From positions 62,001-126,000 of the forward strand of contig JANUWF010001636.1 in NCBI GenBank assembly GCA_026120185.1: a stretch of 64,000 nucleotides of DNA, written 5' to 3'. The notes beneath the pieces are model-generated. The model was not told the origin of the DNA, searched no databases, and worked only from the letters and a program-made list of their open reading frames with translations. The stretch's first letter is position 1, and the number at the start of each line of letters is the position of its first letter. Source of the stretch: Voacanga thouarsii (lineage: Eukaryota; Streptophyta; Magnoliopsida; Gentianales; Apocynaceae). The position numbers and the translations under genes are program-made. Positions 12,844 through 26,196 of this stretch are shown here, in pieces.

Positions 12844-13606
12844 GTTTATTCTCTTCTAGAGCTTGGAGCTCCTGACTCCAATCACAATGTGTTAACTAGG
12901 TCCATACTTCTGAAACGTCCAGTTAACTCCATTTCAGAAAAGATAGCACACGGGCCCACTTATCCTTTTCAGCTTCTAACCACCATTCGCTTGGTTCTTC
13001 ATCACCTTATGCAGTGATTATTTTTGGTGATATATAAATATAGGAGTGGTTCAATTACCATGTTAGGCCTATTCCATTCTGCTTCTTCAGAGAAGCTCAG
13101 ATTGTTCAATACGCCTCTTGAACTGCCTCATCCCATGCAGGGAACTTAGGAAACAAAAGCGGGGAGGCAGATAGGTGGCACCGTGGCAGAGGACAAGTGT
13201 GCAAGAAATATTCTAATGCATCAGGAATCAAGCAAAAGTGAGACATTTCAAGCAAATAGATGCAGGAAGCAATCCCATTGGATAAGAAGCTTTGACAAAA
13301 AGTATCCGAGGATGTTCTACACTTCACAGTTCTTGGTTTAAATGCAAGTGGAAAATGGGAATGAAATATGTTCTTGAAATTAGAAGTATCTGCCGGTTAT
13401 TACAACAACAATGAGGTTGCAAGTTGCAGGTTGCAAGCACTAGTCCTAAAACCTAACCATAGACCAGACTACCTAAAAGAGGTACATTTTTCTGCAATGG
13501 CTTCATAGTACATGCTTAGCAATAGAAGTCAGGACATGGTAGGTCTCGTGAAAACACAATTGATAAACCGGTCGAAGTCATGGACGCCCAAATAATGAGG
13601 ATTTGT
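12844..13606. other. LHCA5 promoter side and DEM-like 3' UTR
   Basis: This is non-coding sequence between the LHCA5 start and the stop of the DEM-like gene. On the minus strand a TATA-like run (TATATTTATATATC) lies near 13028-13044, a plausible but unproven LHCA5 promoter element about 190 bp before the ATG. No repeat or RNA gene is seen. Confidence 0.4.
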
Positions 13607-16600
13607 TTAGAGGTTCAATCGCCGGCTAGATATGCTGAAGGAGCTAACTTTCAGGGGGGTTGCAACCACCAATGGAGCTTCAGGAGAGTCAGTAACTGCA
13701 AATTTCTCATGCATGAAGCGACTATCTACAATGGAGTCATCTTTTAGAACTACCTTGTAGCAATAGCAGCTCTTCAAGCCTACTTGATTTTGGTAACAGT
13801 GATGAGAACCATCCTTCACCTGTTGGAAATTCCATATCACACTAAACTTTCCAACTGTTGCAACTAGATGGCGCTCCTGCTTCCCATCCTCCGTGACCTA
13901 ATAAAGCATAAAGTAGAGGGACTTAGTTCCAAACATATGAGATGCAAACAGCACGGATCTCATCTTACTATGTCTATAAATGGAATGTTCACAGATATTG
14001 TCAGGAGGGAAAAGAATGTGAAATTCAGGAAAAGTAAATGAAAATTAAAAAGAAAATATTTTATGTTTGTGCTCAGACAATTCCACAGAATAAGCTAGGA
14101 CCTGCAGATACCTATACATTTGCTGACCTTATCTTTGCAGTAATCCATTTTTCACTGGCAATGGTTATAATGGAGCAAGTGTATTGATATATGCAAGGCT
14201 ACTAAGTGATTAATAGCAATGGAGAAAAGCAGTCCTATGAAACAAGAACAAGGAATCAAGTTTCATTCCATGTGATTAAAGTGACCTCCTTAACCAATGC
14301 ACACAGAAATGCACACAATTTTGTTGGCTACATGATCATCTGCAGCAAAAGCAAAGGCCCAGAATAATAAATGATAGAGAAGAACAGGATTCCTCAATTC
14401 TGTTTATCTCCAATTTGTTCCACTGACAAACAAAATATAGCAGTAAATTAGTTTCTTAACAATATGCAAGGACACAAATGTAACTATCTCCTTTTGTCAT
14501 TTTTCTGTTTTCTTCTTCTCTTTACCCCCAAAAACTATATATAAAATTCTTAACATGTGCAGAAGCGTAACAACGATATATAGACGATTGTGCAGGCAGA
14601 AACATAACCATGTTAAATGCTATAATATCAATAACTATTTCCTCCGTTTCAAAATATTTATTTTTAAAACCCTTTGCACATAGATTAACTGTGTTAAAAA
14701 TAATACTACTAATAGTTATTGGTTAGTGAAAATTTTCAAGAAGTAAGAAGAAAAAAGAGTTTTAAAAAAATTGTGTAGTTGACTTAAAATAAATTGGGAT
14801 AAAATGGAAAGAAACTAATCATTAATTTTAGAAATATGTACATGAACAAGTATTTTGAAACGGAGGAAATAAAATTTTCCATTCAAGGAAGCTTTAAACG
14901 CATTTGCCTCCTATTCAATGTATATTTTGCATAGTGAATGTGAACCATGTATCTTCCATATCATATACAGAGTCATCTGCAAATTGAAGACATCTTAAAA
15001 GCCTATGTTTTTCAAATGGCCAATTGATCCGGGAGCTATACTCGAACTAAGATAAGTTAATAGAGAATATGGGAGTCTACAAGGACAAAACACAAAGAAT
15101 GAAGTCTTGCATGCGGAAACCAGGAAAGTAAAATTCGACCAGGCATCATATAGTGGGTATTCAGAAAATAGCATAAAGTCTGCTTTTAAGCATAAGTTTA
15201 TGTTAATATTTATCTTCTAGTCTGGAAACTTAATACGGATAAAGCAAAATGGAAGCATACCCAAGAGAATTGTGCATTTCGAAACTTATTGTTCACTCCC
15301 GCCGTGTGTGAATCCATAGGAGTGAGCTTCAGCAATCTTGGAGCAGAGATTCTGTTTCCCATGCGACCGCCAAAACCAGTTTTTGTTTTTCCATCCTTGT
15401 CCGTAAACAGAGTGCATATAAGAACCAAATAAGTATCAGTTGTCCCCAATATCCACTTTCCATCGAAGGTAACGTCAACATGGGTAATAGGAGAACCAAG
15501 CCCTGGAAAAGCAGTCTTCGCCTGCCGCATAGAATTGATAGAATACAACCTAATCTTCCCATCAAGTGATCCAACCACAATGGAGCCATCTCCAGTAGTA
15601 GCAAAACACTGAAAATTAGTCCCTCTGGAAAATTGATGCCCTTGAGCCCAGTTCAAGACCGGTGTACTCTCACTAGCGATATTCTGAACCATCCCGTTTC
15701 GGTCGCGCATATCCCACCTGCACAATCTGTTATCATCCAAACCCAGGAAAGTCGACCCTGTAGGGTCCAATTGAGCTCCTTTACTATCATTTGTTATATC
15801 CCTCATTGTAATATCAGTACCATCTTTCTCAAACTTCCACTCAGTCACAATTTTACCTGTTTCAATGTCCAGTTGATGCAGACCCCTAGTATGAGGCTTC
15901 CCAGCAGTCAAGGGACTCATAAGAAGCATATTTGACTCTGCCCTCATTAGCAAAGCCTTTCTAGGCGTCGAATGAGATACACCATTACCAAAGCTCCCAT
16001 TGGACCTTCCATTGTCAAAATTCACATAAACACCTTTCCCTTGGATCCCATGGCTATAATTCCTCACAACCTGAACCCCCGATTCACTGACCAAGAAACT
16101 ATTATCCAAAGCACCCAAAGCCAAGCTTTGAATGGTCCCACAGTTCGCTGCTGCCTCTTCAAACTCCTCTCTCAAATCATTTCCATCCCTTAACGGAGTT
16201 TTTGCTGCCAATTCAGGGCTCCTGGAAAAACTGTCCTCTGCATCCTCCCACAACGAATCATCAGCCTGCTCTGGCTTTGCCCAACCAATGAAATCCTTGC
16301 CATATACCTTAACCTTATTCTCATCATTAGCTTCATAACCATAAGTGTTCTCAAACAAATAGTCTTGAAATCTATCCATGAAACTTTTGTACTCTTCTTC
16401 AGTATAAAATTTCACAGCCCAAACGCCGTTAGCCACAAAATCAACACGTCTCTGATCCTTTATCGGCTTCAATTGCAAAGTTTGGTCGACCTTGACCCGG
16501 ACTTTTGACCCGATTTTCAAGACCCACCAGGAATTTCCCTCGTATTCTTCATCATCTTCATCGTCAGACGCGTCTGGATTGTGATTTTTGACAAATGAAT

Positions 16601-16925
16601 AAGTAGTAAGCTTTTCGGCGGCGACCCATTTAGAGTTTGCCGTGTTGCCGCCGACATGGAGGTACAGTTTGACAGCGTTCGGTGGAGCCGCATTGGATTT
16701 GTTGTACTTGAGCTTCAGGGATTTGAGCCTGGCTTCCACTTCGTCCAGAGAAGACGGAGTTTTAGGAGCCTTGGAGTCGAGCGACGACGGTGTCCTGGCG
16801 TCTTCAAAGTTATCTTCTTCCTCATGATGGGAGTACTGGGATCGTGATTCAGATCCGGACTCGGACTCGGACTCGGAATCCGAGCCTGAGAGATCGAGAT
16901 CTTCACGGCTGTGATTGGCACCCAT
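13607..16925 (-). CDS. DEM: DEM / VID27-like protein
   Basis: Exon 1 (15261-16925) and exon 2 (13607-13897) join in phase 0 to give about 651 residues; the intron is 1.36 kb. The start chosen is the ATG at 16923-16925 (MGANHSRED). It gives an N-myristoylation-type MGxxxS start and matches the family, whereas an in-frame upstream extension does not. An acidic Ser/Glu N terminus is followed by the VID27 N-terminal region. Next comes a WD-like propeller region ([37 protein letters not shown]), and the conserved end is [17 protein letters not shown]. The DEFECTIVE EMBRYO AND MERISTEMS gene of tomato is needed for meristem organisation and embryo development; the plant proteins resemble yeast Vid27. 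The biochemical role is not established. A MITE sits in the intron. Confidence 0.92.
14638..14869. mobile_element. Stowaway-like MITE in the DEM-like intron
   Basis: The terminal inverted repeats begin TTTCCTCCGTTTCAAAATA at both ends when the right end is read on the minus strand. The element is 232 bp and is flanked by TA at 14636-14637 and 14870-14871. TA target duplication plus a CTCCGT-type end is typical of Stowaway (Tc1/mariner) MITEs. It has no coding capacity. Confidence 0.85.
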
Positions 16926-17317
16926 TTTCTCCAGCAAATTGGAAGCGATGGCTCGCCTAGAGAAAGGAAAAGATCCAGTTGCTAGAGAAATGAACAAAGG
17001 AGGAGGATTTGTCGATTTGAATTTGAGAGTATTGTGAAGAGCGCGATATTGAAATTTTGAAAAGAGAGCGGTTAGGGCTGCTTTTTTTGAAGTTCTTTTT
17101 CTTTATTTCTTTATTATTGTTTTTTTTTTTAATATTCATAAGAAGGGGAATCAATTGATGTTTTTGTTTTTGTTTTTATTTTTTTGGGTTTGTTTTTGAG
17201 GTTGCATTAATTTTTAAATTTTTTTGAGAGCTGTCTATAGTTATTTTTATCTTCAAAATATAAGTTTGTGATATTTATTATAAAGCTTATTTACAAATTA
17301 TTGATAATAACCTTTTG

Positions 17318-17318
<1 letters not shown>
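16926..17318. promoter_or_regulatory. 5' flank of the DEM-like gene
   Basis: This is the region upstream of the DEM-like ATG, holding T-rich and A-rich tracts. No clear TATA box can be singled out. It should contain the 5' UTR and promoter by position only. Confidence 0.35.

Positions 17319-17374
<56 letters not shown>
17319..17374. repeat. (TA)28 microsatellite
   Basis: An uninterrupted alternating TA run of 56 bp, likely length-variable between individuals. Confidence 0.97.
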
Positions 17375-17376
<2 letters not shown>

Positions 17377-18150
17377 TCAAAGATGAAGTATACCATTACG
17401 ACAGGTGGAAGTATCATAAAGTGATACATGGCTAAATAATTTTTTTTTTAAAAAAAGAAAAATTATATTTAAATTCATTTAAAATCTTCATTAATTAAAT
17501 TAATTAATAATATATATTTAATATTAATACATTAAAATGTGTAATTCTTTTAATACTATATAAATTAATACATTAAAATATGTGATTCATTAAATACTAT
17601 CTAAATTTATTTTAAAATCTTTAAATCATTAATTAAAGTAATTAATAATATATATTTAATATTAATACATTAAATTTTAATAATATAACAATCCGTGAAT
17701 AAAAAACAAACATTAACGTTGATTTTGGACTTTGATGATGGTTTTCTAAACCAACCACAAGCCCTAAATATTATTAGTAAAAAATAAATTGGCTTGCTTG
17801 AATTGGCTTTGTACTTCATTCATTCTTAAATAACTATTCACTTACAGAGAGTTCACACAAATATAGACTTAAAAAAATAAATTATTCAAAGAATGATAAA
17901 TTAGAGAGATTATTTAAAAATTAAAGATTAATTAATATTATAATTTAATAAAATAATAAATTATAAGTGAATAAATAAAAATAATAAATAGATTATTAAT
18001 TTTTTAAAATCACAAATAACCGTAAAAGGAAAAAGGTTTATAAAAATAATTTACAAAAACAATAGTAAATATTATACAACAGAGGAAGCATCAATTTTTT
18101 TTATAAATATAAACTACAGTATGTTATATAATTTTTTAAAAAATAAAAAC
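17375..18150. repeat. AT-rich spacer with a short direct repeat
   Basis: No gene is seen. A segment of about 40 bp (TTAATTAATAATATATATTT followed by AATATTAATACATTAAA) occurs near 17500-17540 and again near 17638-17678, a direct repeat about 140 bp apart. The rest is low-complexity AT-rich sequence. Confidence 0.6.
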
Positions 18151-19920
18151 CATCTAAAAGTGAGTAGTCTTGCCAAGTGAGTCGGGTTGACCTCGCCGAT
18201 CCAAATGGCCGGTCTAGGATCGGAAGATGGCCCAGCTCCATTATAGCGGGCCGCCCTGCGGTCTAGTCCCACAGATTGGTCCATCCGCCACGGGTTGGCT
18301 CGCGAAGACGCTGGCTAAATTCAATTTTTTGATTTTTTTTTACATTTTTGCGGGCCCCCCTGCGCCAATAGGTATATTCACTTTTTTCACCTCAAAAACT
18401 CTATAAATACGTCTAATTTTCTTCAAAACTCACCAAATACTCTTCTCAAACCTCAATTCTCTCTATTTTTCTACAAAAAATATTAAAATAGAATTTATTA
18501 GGTATATATTTTTAGAATTCTTCAAATTTCTTTTTAAAAATTTAGAAATTTATTAAGTGATGGTCAAGTCTTGATGTATTAGGATATTTTTATATTTAAG
18601 TTTTAAACATTATAATACAATTTTAAGAGGTTTATATATCAAATCTCTCTTTTATATAATTTTTATTTTGTTAATTAATAAAATCGATAAGGATCTAAGC
18701 TAAACCCCTCACCACTTTAAAATATTTTTTCGTATAATTACAAATAATCGTATTATTTAAATTATAAAAATTGAAAAAATTAAAATTCCTAATCAAAAAA
18801 AATAAAAGAGAAAGGCCCACAAACCGGCCCGTTAGGACCACAGGCCTTATAGTCCCTAAGGGCAGACTGTGCCAATGCTAGGAGTAGCAATCATGTCATG
18901 TTTGGGTTAGCGAGTCGTGTCAACTTAAGATAATTACACTTGACGGTCCAATCCAAATACGACCCGATTAATAAACGTGTCGTATCGTGTCAATCTATTT
19001 ATTTTCGTGTCGTATTCGTGTTATAAAATATATTGACACGATTAGACAAAAAAAATTAAATAGATAATTACTAAATCCATTAACCCAAATACCTACTAAA
19101 CCCTTCAATCTGTGCACCATTACACAAAAAATTTTAAAAAACCAAATCAAACCATATAAAATTTAAAAGACTAATAAAACAACCTATAAAGTCATAAATA
19201 ACCAATAAAATAACAAACCATCCCGCTAAATATCTAGAGATCTCAATAAATTCATAAGATTTAATATTAAAAATCTAAATAAATGTAGTTTTGTAATAAA
19301 ATTAGATTGTTCAAGAAATTATTTTCTTTAACTAAAAGTCATTGTAATAATAATATTATTATAAATACTAAATAATAATTAATTAAGAATAATTTATTTA
19401 CTATATATCAAACGAATAGCTACATTAACATCATTTTTTTTCTTTAAGAGGTCTCATATAATTAAACAAAATAGACACACAAACAATTCAATTAATTCAT
19501 ATAATAAAATTTAATTCAATTAATTCATGTAAAAAATTAAATTATCTAATTTCTATAGTGAAATTTGTAAGATATTACAAAAAGTATTAAATATACGTAT
19601 TAGAAAAAAGTTAAACAGGTTCGTGGATTGAAACAAGTTGAACCCGTTTATGACTTGAACACGTTTAAAGTTAAACGGATTGACTTGTTTCGACCCGAAC
19701 CCACGAAATCCCAACCCTAATTCACTATAACCGTGTTGTTTTTGTATCGTATTAGCGTATCATGTTCAATATTACTGCCTTTAGCCGAGCCTAAAGTTTT
19801 TGCCCCTAGGCCCGGACCGACACACCCTGCGCAAGGCTAGGACTAGCCCACATGGCCCATGGGGATCGGTGACTCTAAACCGTGTGGACCAACTCACATA
19901 CTACTGCTAAAGGTGAGGGT
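18150..19920. mobile_element. hAT-like transposon debris, probably nested
   Basis: Two GC-rich shoulders (about 18180-18370 and 19790-19910) rich in GGCCC/GGCCGG-type words flank AT-rich DNA, as seen in degenerate plant hAT elements. Inside, 18879-19781 looks like a second non-autonomous element. Its left end, TAGGAGTAGCAATCATG, resembles its right end read on the minus strand, AAGGCAGTAATATTGAACATG. Repeated CGTGTCGTATCGTGTC-type words lie subterminally. Candidate 8-bp target copies (GCCAATGC and GCCGAGCC) match only partly. No transposase frame survives. Confidence 0.45.
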
Positions 19921-20272
19921 TGGGAGTAAATAAACACTCAAATTCATTTTAATCCAAATTTACTTTATTTTTTAAAAATAATAATTTAAATAATTTTTAT
20001 TTCACGATAACGGTCATACACTCATAACACATAATTTTTTTTTCTAAACTCCACTTAAAATTCTACTTTAAATTTATATATTTAATAATTTTTTATTATA
20101 TTAAAACAAATTTATTTCAATCAAATTGTTATCAAGCACACCTTTAAACATACACTCTAACTTGTTTATTTAATAAATAAAATAAAATAAAATAATATTA
20201 CGTGTAGGCTAACGTGCCATCTTCCAAAATATGGTTCCTCCCCAACCATAATAGGGTTCCTTGGTGTTTGGT

Positions 20273-21983
20273 TTATGCCTGCTTCTCCCAGACAGCATAG
20301 TTGTTGCCAGAAGTGGCAACCTTAAAATTTGAGGGGATAAGATTCCCAAGGTCAAGCTTTGGACCAATCTTGACGATTATCTTCCCATCAACCATTGCTA
20401 CATAAAGATCGGCATCAGAGGCCATAATATTCACTTTGCTGGTTGCTGATATCCCATTCCGAGCTCTCAGGTTTGATATTTTAGAGATCTCATCCTTCAG
20501 TCCCCAATCAAACATGTGGTCATAGAACTGCAAAATATCAAACATGTGTCGAAAGATTAAAACCTAGTGATAGAATTCTAGTATTATTGTTCTTGATTTA
20601 GAAGCTGATTAGATTTAGTACCAGAGATGGAATCCCAGGATGAGTGAGTATATAGGCATATCCTTGCATGACTTTGTCTGATGGGAATGGCCAGAGCTTC
20701 TGTGTGGATCCAGTGTCATGATTATCAATGAAGGTGACAGCATTTTGAGGTGAAATTCGGATCATTCCAGGAGGATTTCCATGGGAATCCTTCAATCTCC
20801 ACAGCTCGCCTTGCACAGCAGCTTGAAGAATACCTTTTGTTGTGAAATCAAATGCTGTCAGTACACCACCTCCCCCATTTTGAACCCACTGAACCAATTC
20901 GTTCCGGTGACGGTCTTGGTTATAGTCTGGTTTCCCATCTTGGCCGTATGAAAGGGAATTCCACAATTCCCCAACTGCAAAATCGGGTGAAGTGTTCTGC
21001 ATGTATATCTTGGTGATTCTTGGGGCATAGCCCTTAACAAAGTCAAAACGCCAACCATCGAATCCAATTTCTGATTTCAGCCAGTTCATCCAGTCTGATA
21101 ACTCTTTCTGTACCGTTTGATTGAGATGGTCAATGTCAGGAGCCGCAGCAAAGCCATCTCCAGTATCAAGATTTCCAGTGCCATCAGAATATTGAGTGTC
21201 ATCTTTGCAAATGCATGATGGTCCCCAATCAAGACGGTCATCAGGAGTTCCTCCCTCGAAGATGCAGTAAATTCCCCGGTTATCTTGTTTATCAGCACAT
21301 CTATGGTTTATGACTATATCAGCAACACATTTTATCCCTTTGCCATGGAAAGCCTTGATCAGTGTTTTCAACTGTTGTGCATTCCCATATTTGGATGCAT
21401 CAAGATCATACAGTCTTCCCGGCATATATCCTGATAATAAAAAGTAAACGAGAACAACAATTTTTTTCACTATCGATCAACAAGTAAACATCAGTAAAGC
21501 AACAACACAGAGATGAGCTGCAAAAAAAACAGAGGTCTTGAATGGGACTCAACAGAATATTTTCCAGAAACACAAATAGCACAGTAAAGACCAACCCCAC
21601 CCTTGAAGAAAGAAGCTTCGAATACCAAAAATTGTATACATAAAGACCTTCGGGAGCAACGGAGTGAGAGGGTGGAGGTAACCAAACATGGGTAACCCCA
21701 GCGTTGGCCAGGTCTGGGATGTGGTTCATGAGCACGTTGTACCATCCTCCTGGGTTTTTGCTAGATTCCCAATTGAACCCCTAAATTCAGATCAGGAAGC
21801 AACAATAGTTAGGGCGTGCAAAAATATGCTGACTCTAACGTATGCAATATAGCAGCACGATGCCGCTGAAGAACTAGATATGTCACTTAGTACCTGAAAT
21901 AACAACGTAGGAGCTGCCAGAACAGAGAAGGAAATCCAACCAATTAAAAGGATATAAGCAAGAGACCACATCAGAGGACTCAT
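20273..21983 (-). CDS. AMY1: secreted alpha-amylase
   Basis: Four exons (21894-21983, 21648-21780, 20622-21430, 20273-20527) give 428 residues with continuous phase. Residues 1-26 form a hydrophobic signal peptide ([17 protein letters not shown]), so the enzyme enters the secretory route. It hydrolyses internal alpha-1,4 bonds of starch (GH13). All four conserved GH13 regions are present: DIVINHR, the nucleophile Asp204 in [12 protein letters not shown], the acid/base Glu229 in VGELWNS, and Asp313 in [10 protein letters not shown]. The C-terminal beta-sheet domain ends in [11 protein letters not shown]. The signal peptide and length fit the AMY1 class (Arabidopsis AMY1, 423 residues), not the plastid AMY3 class. 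The start is the ATG at 21981-21983. No lesion is visible. Confidence 0.94.
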
Positions 21984-24075
21984 GATCAACCTTGGTCCTT
22001 GGGTATTGGCTAAGTCTGGAAGTAGACGAAGGATAACAAGATTGTAATATAGGGTACTAAGCCGCGTTGCTTGACTTCGTAGGTTGTCCCACTAATGCAA
22101 GAAAGAAAATGCAACCATTTGTTCACATTCGTCGAATCCAAAAATAATTGATGAAACCATTCTGCACAATATATTCCGGGCGTGTGCGACTCCCCCAAGT
22201 TTTCTACTGTAATACACGACTGGTTGGATCCACAATCGTGTAATTTTGAAATACAATTAACTATGAATAATAGTCGCGATAACATGAACATTAATCACAA
22301 TCGAATGATTTGTAAAAATAATCATCATTCATGATTTATGCGGCAAAAACTCACACCCCATTCCATACGGCATTGTTCTTCTCTTTTTGGCAGGTACGTG
22401 ATTAGAGAAAAGCATTCAACTTTCGTTGGCAGCATAGTCGATGGTGACGATGGAAAATAGGAAGAAAGTTGAAAAAAGTCTCAAGGAATTTACAACATGG
22501 ATTGCCTTGTATCTTATCCTAAAGGGGGGCTAAATGACAAAGAAACCAGCGCTTAAAATGCCATGCCTGGACAAATTTTGTAGGAGAACCTCAAGCTGCA
22601 TTCATATGTTGAATGCTCATCAACCTTGCATGATCAGATTTTGTCCCCATAGCAGAACGAGTGACAAGGATGAAGTATAATGGCACCATAGAATTATTTT
22701 AGAGCTAAGATAAAAGAGAATAATTGGCCCAGATGATAAATCTGATGTCAACATAGTGTATGAGTTGAAATGTATGAAAAACCGCCTTCATTTCATTCAC
22801 ACTGTCAGTCCTACTTTGATTCTGGTTCCTTCCCTTTCAGATAGATCTTCTTCTGGACGAGTATTCAGGATTTTTGGCGTGACCGACGGCAATCAAATTG
22901 TTTTCTACCGGGAAATAGAGATTCAAAATAAAAGGAAAAGACTTTTAATTGACTCTCAGCGACACTAAACTACCATCCTGGATCGAAATTTTCTGCTTGT
23001 GCTTGGGGCAAGGTGAGAGGAAGGCTTTTCAGATTTAGAAGAAGAGAAAGGAGAGTGAGATGGTTCTAGGACAATTCATGGTGGGAATTGAAGTGGGGGG
23101 AAAGAAAAGGTAGAAAAAGTAAAGTGTGAATTAACCTCTACATAGAAATTTGTCCTTGGCACAAAATGCAAGTACCAGCTAATGGTTTGCATTTGTTTTT
23201 TAGAAGGGGAAGGGAAAGCTAAGACAAGGGAATTAAAAAAAAGATAAAATAGAATCTTATGTCAAAATTCAAAACTTATATTTCAAACAATAACTTTCGA
23301 ATTACTAAGACAAGTTGTTTTTTGACATGAGATAGAGCAGCAAACTCCCCTTATGTTGAACAGTTGTGCCAGAGGGCAGCAACTTGTGTTTTCAAGTAAA
23401 CAAGTTAACTATTCAGTTTAATCCTTAGCAAAGTCTCCTCCATAAAGACAATGACAATGGAATGAAGCTCCAGTGGAACCCAATCAATTCTCCCCGCAGA
23501 GAAGGAAGACGAGAAAAGCAAAATGAAAAACTGCTCCTTCACCCCCCCCCCCCCGCGATGCCTTCGCCATCTGGAAAGGCGACGGAGATGGGGCATTTCC
23601 ACACAGCCTCAGCAGCTAATAGTAGCGAGTGAATAATAACTCCAGTTCCTCTACTCACATCAAAGAAGACAACGCCAGAGAGCAATGGATCAGCACCAGG
23701 GAGGAACAAATAACACAGTTTATGATAATTTTTAGCAAAATCTATATTGATAGAGAGAATAAAAGACCACACGACACTGTATAGTTTGGCCCCATATGGA
23801 AAAATTCAAAGAACAAAAGAACCACACGGACTCCAAAGTTAACTGCGAAAATTTTTTATTTCCTGTTTCATATGGTTATTAGCCTTGGATATAGCATTGT
23901 TACACTGCAAAGAACATAAATTTATCAGAGATATTGGCATGACAACATAAATCATCTCTAGTTTTTATAACATGTCTATAATTCCAGTCTTCTGAGGAAC
24001 AACTCAAGAGGCAATCCAAACAGACGCAACAGGTTCTGCTGATTATCAATTCCATTAGCTAATTGGTCCAGCGAT
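21984..24075. other. spacer upstream of alpha-amylase and downstream of SCP2
   Basis: About 2.1 kb without a supported gene. It should include the amylase promoter on its left and the SCP2 3' UTR on its right. A poly(C) run lies at about 23540-23554. Small open frames here show no family resemblance. Confidence 0.5.
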
Positions 24076-25133
24076 TCACATCTTTGCAGGCTTTGGGAAA
24101 ATGTCTGGTGTAAATTTCTGTGCTGCGCTGAGACTTCCCTTAATCTTCATAGCACCTCTAAATGAGTTATCATAAATAGATAAACCATCAAGAGTTTTGA
24201 TTTTATACCCCCAAAAAATAAAAATAAAAATAAAAAATCAATAGAATCAAAATAATCATAAGAAACCCAATTGCAAGTGATCCAACCTCATAAAAGCAAT
24301 TTGGGGATTCATCTTTCCAGTTGCTATCTTGATAAAATCGTTGTCAGTGAAAGAAAAGGTGGCATCTGGCTTTCCATCCTCGTATGGTCCTAAAGGAACA
24401 AAAAAAGGGACCTCAGCCACAAAATGTACTATACAGTATGGATCTACTTCTTGCAAGAGGCTATTTTAACAGAATTGATAAAATCAATGCCAAGAATTTG
24501 AAACGTTACAATGCTGTTGGGCTTAGTGAACAAAGGTTATGTCTTTGGTTGCACACTCAATCAATTAATATGCCAAGCTAGGCATAGCATATGAACCTAT
24601 AATAGACTTTTGGAAAATTCTTTCACTGGGAACTAATCAAAAATCTACTAACCAAACACAAGCTGAAGCTGTAACATTGATTAAGTAGCCTCTTTCGTTA
24701 TCACCATCAGAGCAATATAAACATGCCTCTACGTTATATTACACATAAAAGCTAGAAATCAAACAAATAGAACATCAATGGGACAAAATGCAGAAACCCT
24801 AACCTTTTTTAACCTCTCCCTTCTTGAGATCAACAACATAAACCTCTTCTTGGAATCCAAGCTTCTGTCAATTGGAGCACAGAATACTAAAAGTTAAATC
24901 AATTCAAGTTAAGGCAGACAAAACCCAAAAAGCTAAATTACAGAACCCAAAAAGAAAAAGAAAAAAAAAAAAAAAGGAAGCCAGAGATAGACCTTAGGTG
25001 CAATGTTAAGCTGATAAACGAGGCCAATTTTCTTGGTGAGCACTTTACCGGCATCAGTAGTAAGGTGATGCTTCATCTGCTCCAAGAGGGCATCGGACTT
25101 GAGCTGAGACGCGTCGGTGTTGGAGGACGCCAT
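24076..25133 (-). CDS. SCP2: sterol carrier protein 2 (SCP2), single domain
   Basis: Four exons (24993-25133, 24804-24864, 24287-24389, 24076-24157) give 128 residues with continuous phase. The whole protein is one SCP2 lipid-binding domain: QLKSDALLEQMKHHLTTDAG, KIGLVYQLNIAPK, LGFQEEVYVVDLKKGEV, GKPDATFSFTDNDFIKIA and TGKMNPQIAFMRGAMKIKG. It should carry sterols, phospholipids or fatty acyl chains. Arabidopsis SCP2 is about the same length and is peroxisomal. The last three residues here are AKM, a weaker variant of the SKL-type peroxisomal signal, so peroxisomal targeting is likely but less certain. No lesion is seen. Confidence 0.93.
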
Positions 25134-26191
25134 AACAGCAAATTGCAGAGCTCAAGGAAGTAACAGACGAAGAGTAGAGAAAATCGCCGAGAAGAAATGG
25201 GATTGGAGGGGTCTTTTAAAGGATTAAGGTGAGTGAGAGTATAGGTTATCCATCCCACCGATTCAGCTCTTCGATTGTATAGACTTTTGCAGAGATTTCT
25301 TACTGAAAATGGAAGCAGCGACACGCCATCCAACAACATTGATGTCATCGACAGACGGATCACGGATGAGGTATTGGGCCTATTGGCATTTTTTTTCCCT
25401 AATTAACTTTGAATTTCAAAATATAAGTTATTTTAAATTTATGTAAAATAAATAAGAATTTATAAAACTATACAATATTTATAGATGGACGAAGTAATAT
25501 TTTTTAGATTAATTTTCATATTTTAAAAATAATTTATTTTTATGAGTCAAATGCCTTACTAATTGGAGAGTATGGCATGGAAAGGGATTAAATGAGAAAA
25601 TGAGAGAAAAGTAAAATTAAATAATTGTAATTAGACCAAAAATAATGAAAAAAATATTTAGAATTTGGTACTATGAAAAATATATATACAGATTATTTCA
25701 GAAAACTCAATCTAATATTTTGCCTCTTTAAGACGCAAACATTCAATGACATTATGAGTTTTCCATTTTTCATATTTTTTTCAGGCAAATTTTAAGATTA
25801 CTGATACGCTCAAATTATTTTAAAATTATTGCTCAATAAACGGAATGAATTTGGACATTTCATATCACTAGTATTTGAGGATGGCGATACAAATGTTAGG
25901 AGGAAGATTGTTGTATTTTTTATTATTTTTTGTACTTTACCTATTTAGGATTTGGGATATAGTACTTCTCTATTAGCATATGCATAACTTGTGTGTTTTT
26001 TTTATTATGAATAAATACATTTATTTAGAATTAAAAAAAGACAAAGTAGATTTGAGATTAGGCTTAGATTTAGGTGGTGGCACTATGCTATGCTCTCATT
26101 AATCTTAAAGCAAGACGTCAAACTAATTTAAGATAGATAATACCATACGATAATTTATGACTAAAAAATAGAAAATTCTTGTGTAAATTTG
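25134..26191. other. SCP2 promoter side and AT-rich spacer
   Basis: The first ~250 bp should hold the SCP2 5' UTR and promoter. Beyond that the DNA is AT-rich without a gene. A sequence ending GATGGACGAAG followed by TA near 25482-25497 resembles one Stowaway-type end, but I find no partner end. Confidence 0.45.
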
Positions 26192-26196
26192 GTGTA

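Noticed and set aside
16926..16997. Upstream in-frame extension of the DEM-like protein
   Set aside because: The ATG at 16923-16925 gives the conserved MGANHS start with an N-myristoylation pattern; the extension resembles untranslated sequence.
25420..25500. Further Stowaway MITE
   Set aside because: One end resembles a Stowaway terminus but no matching inverted end or TA pair was found.
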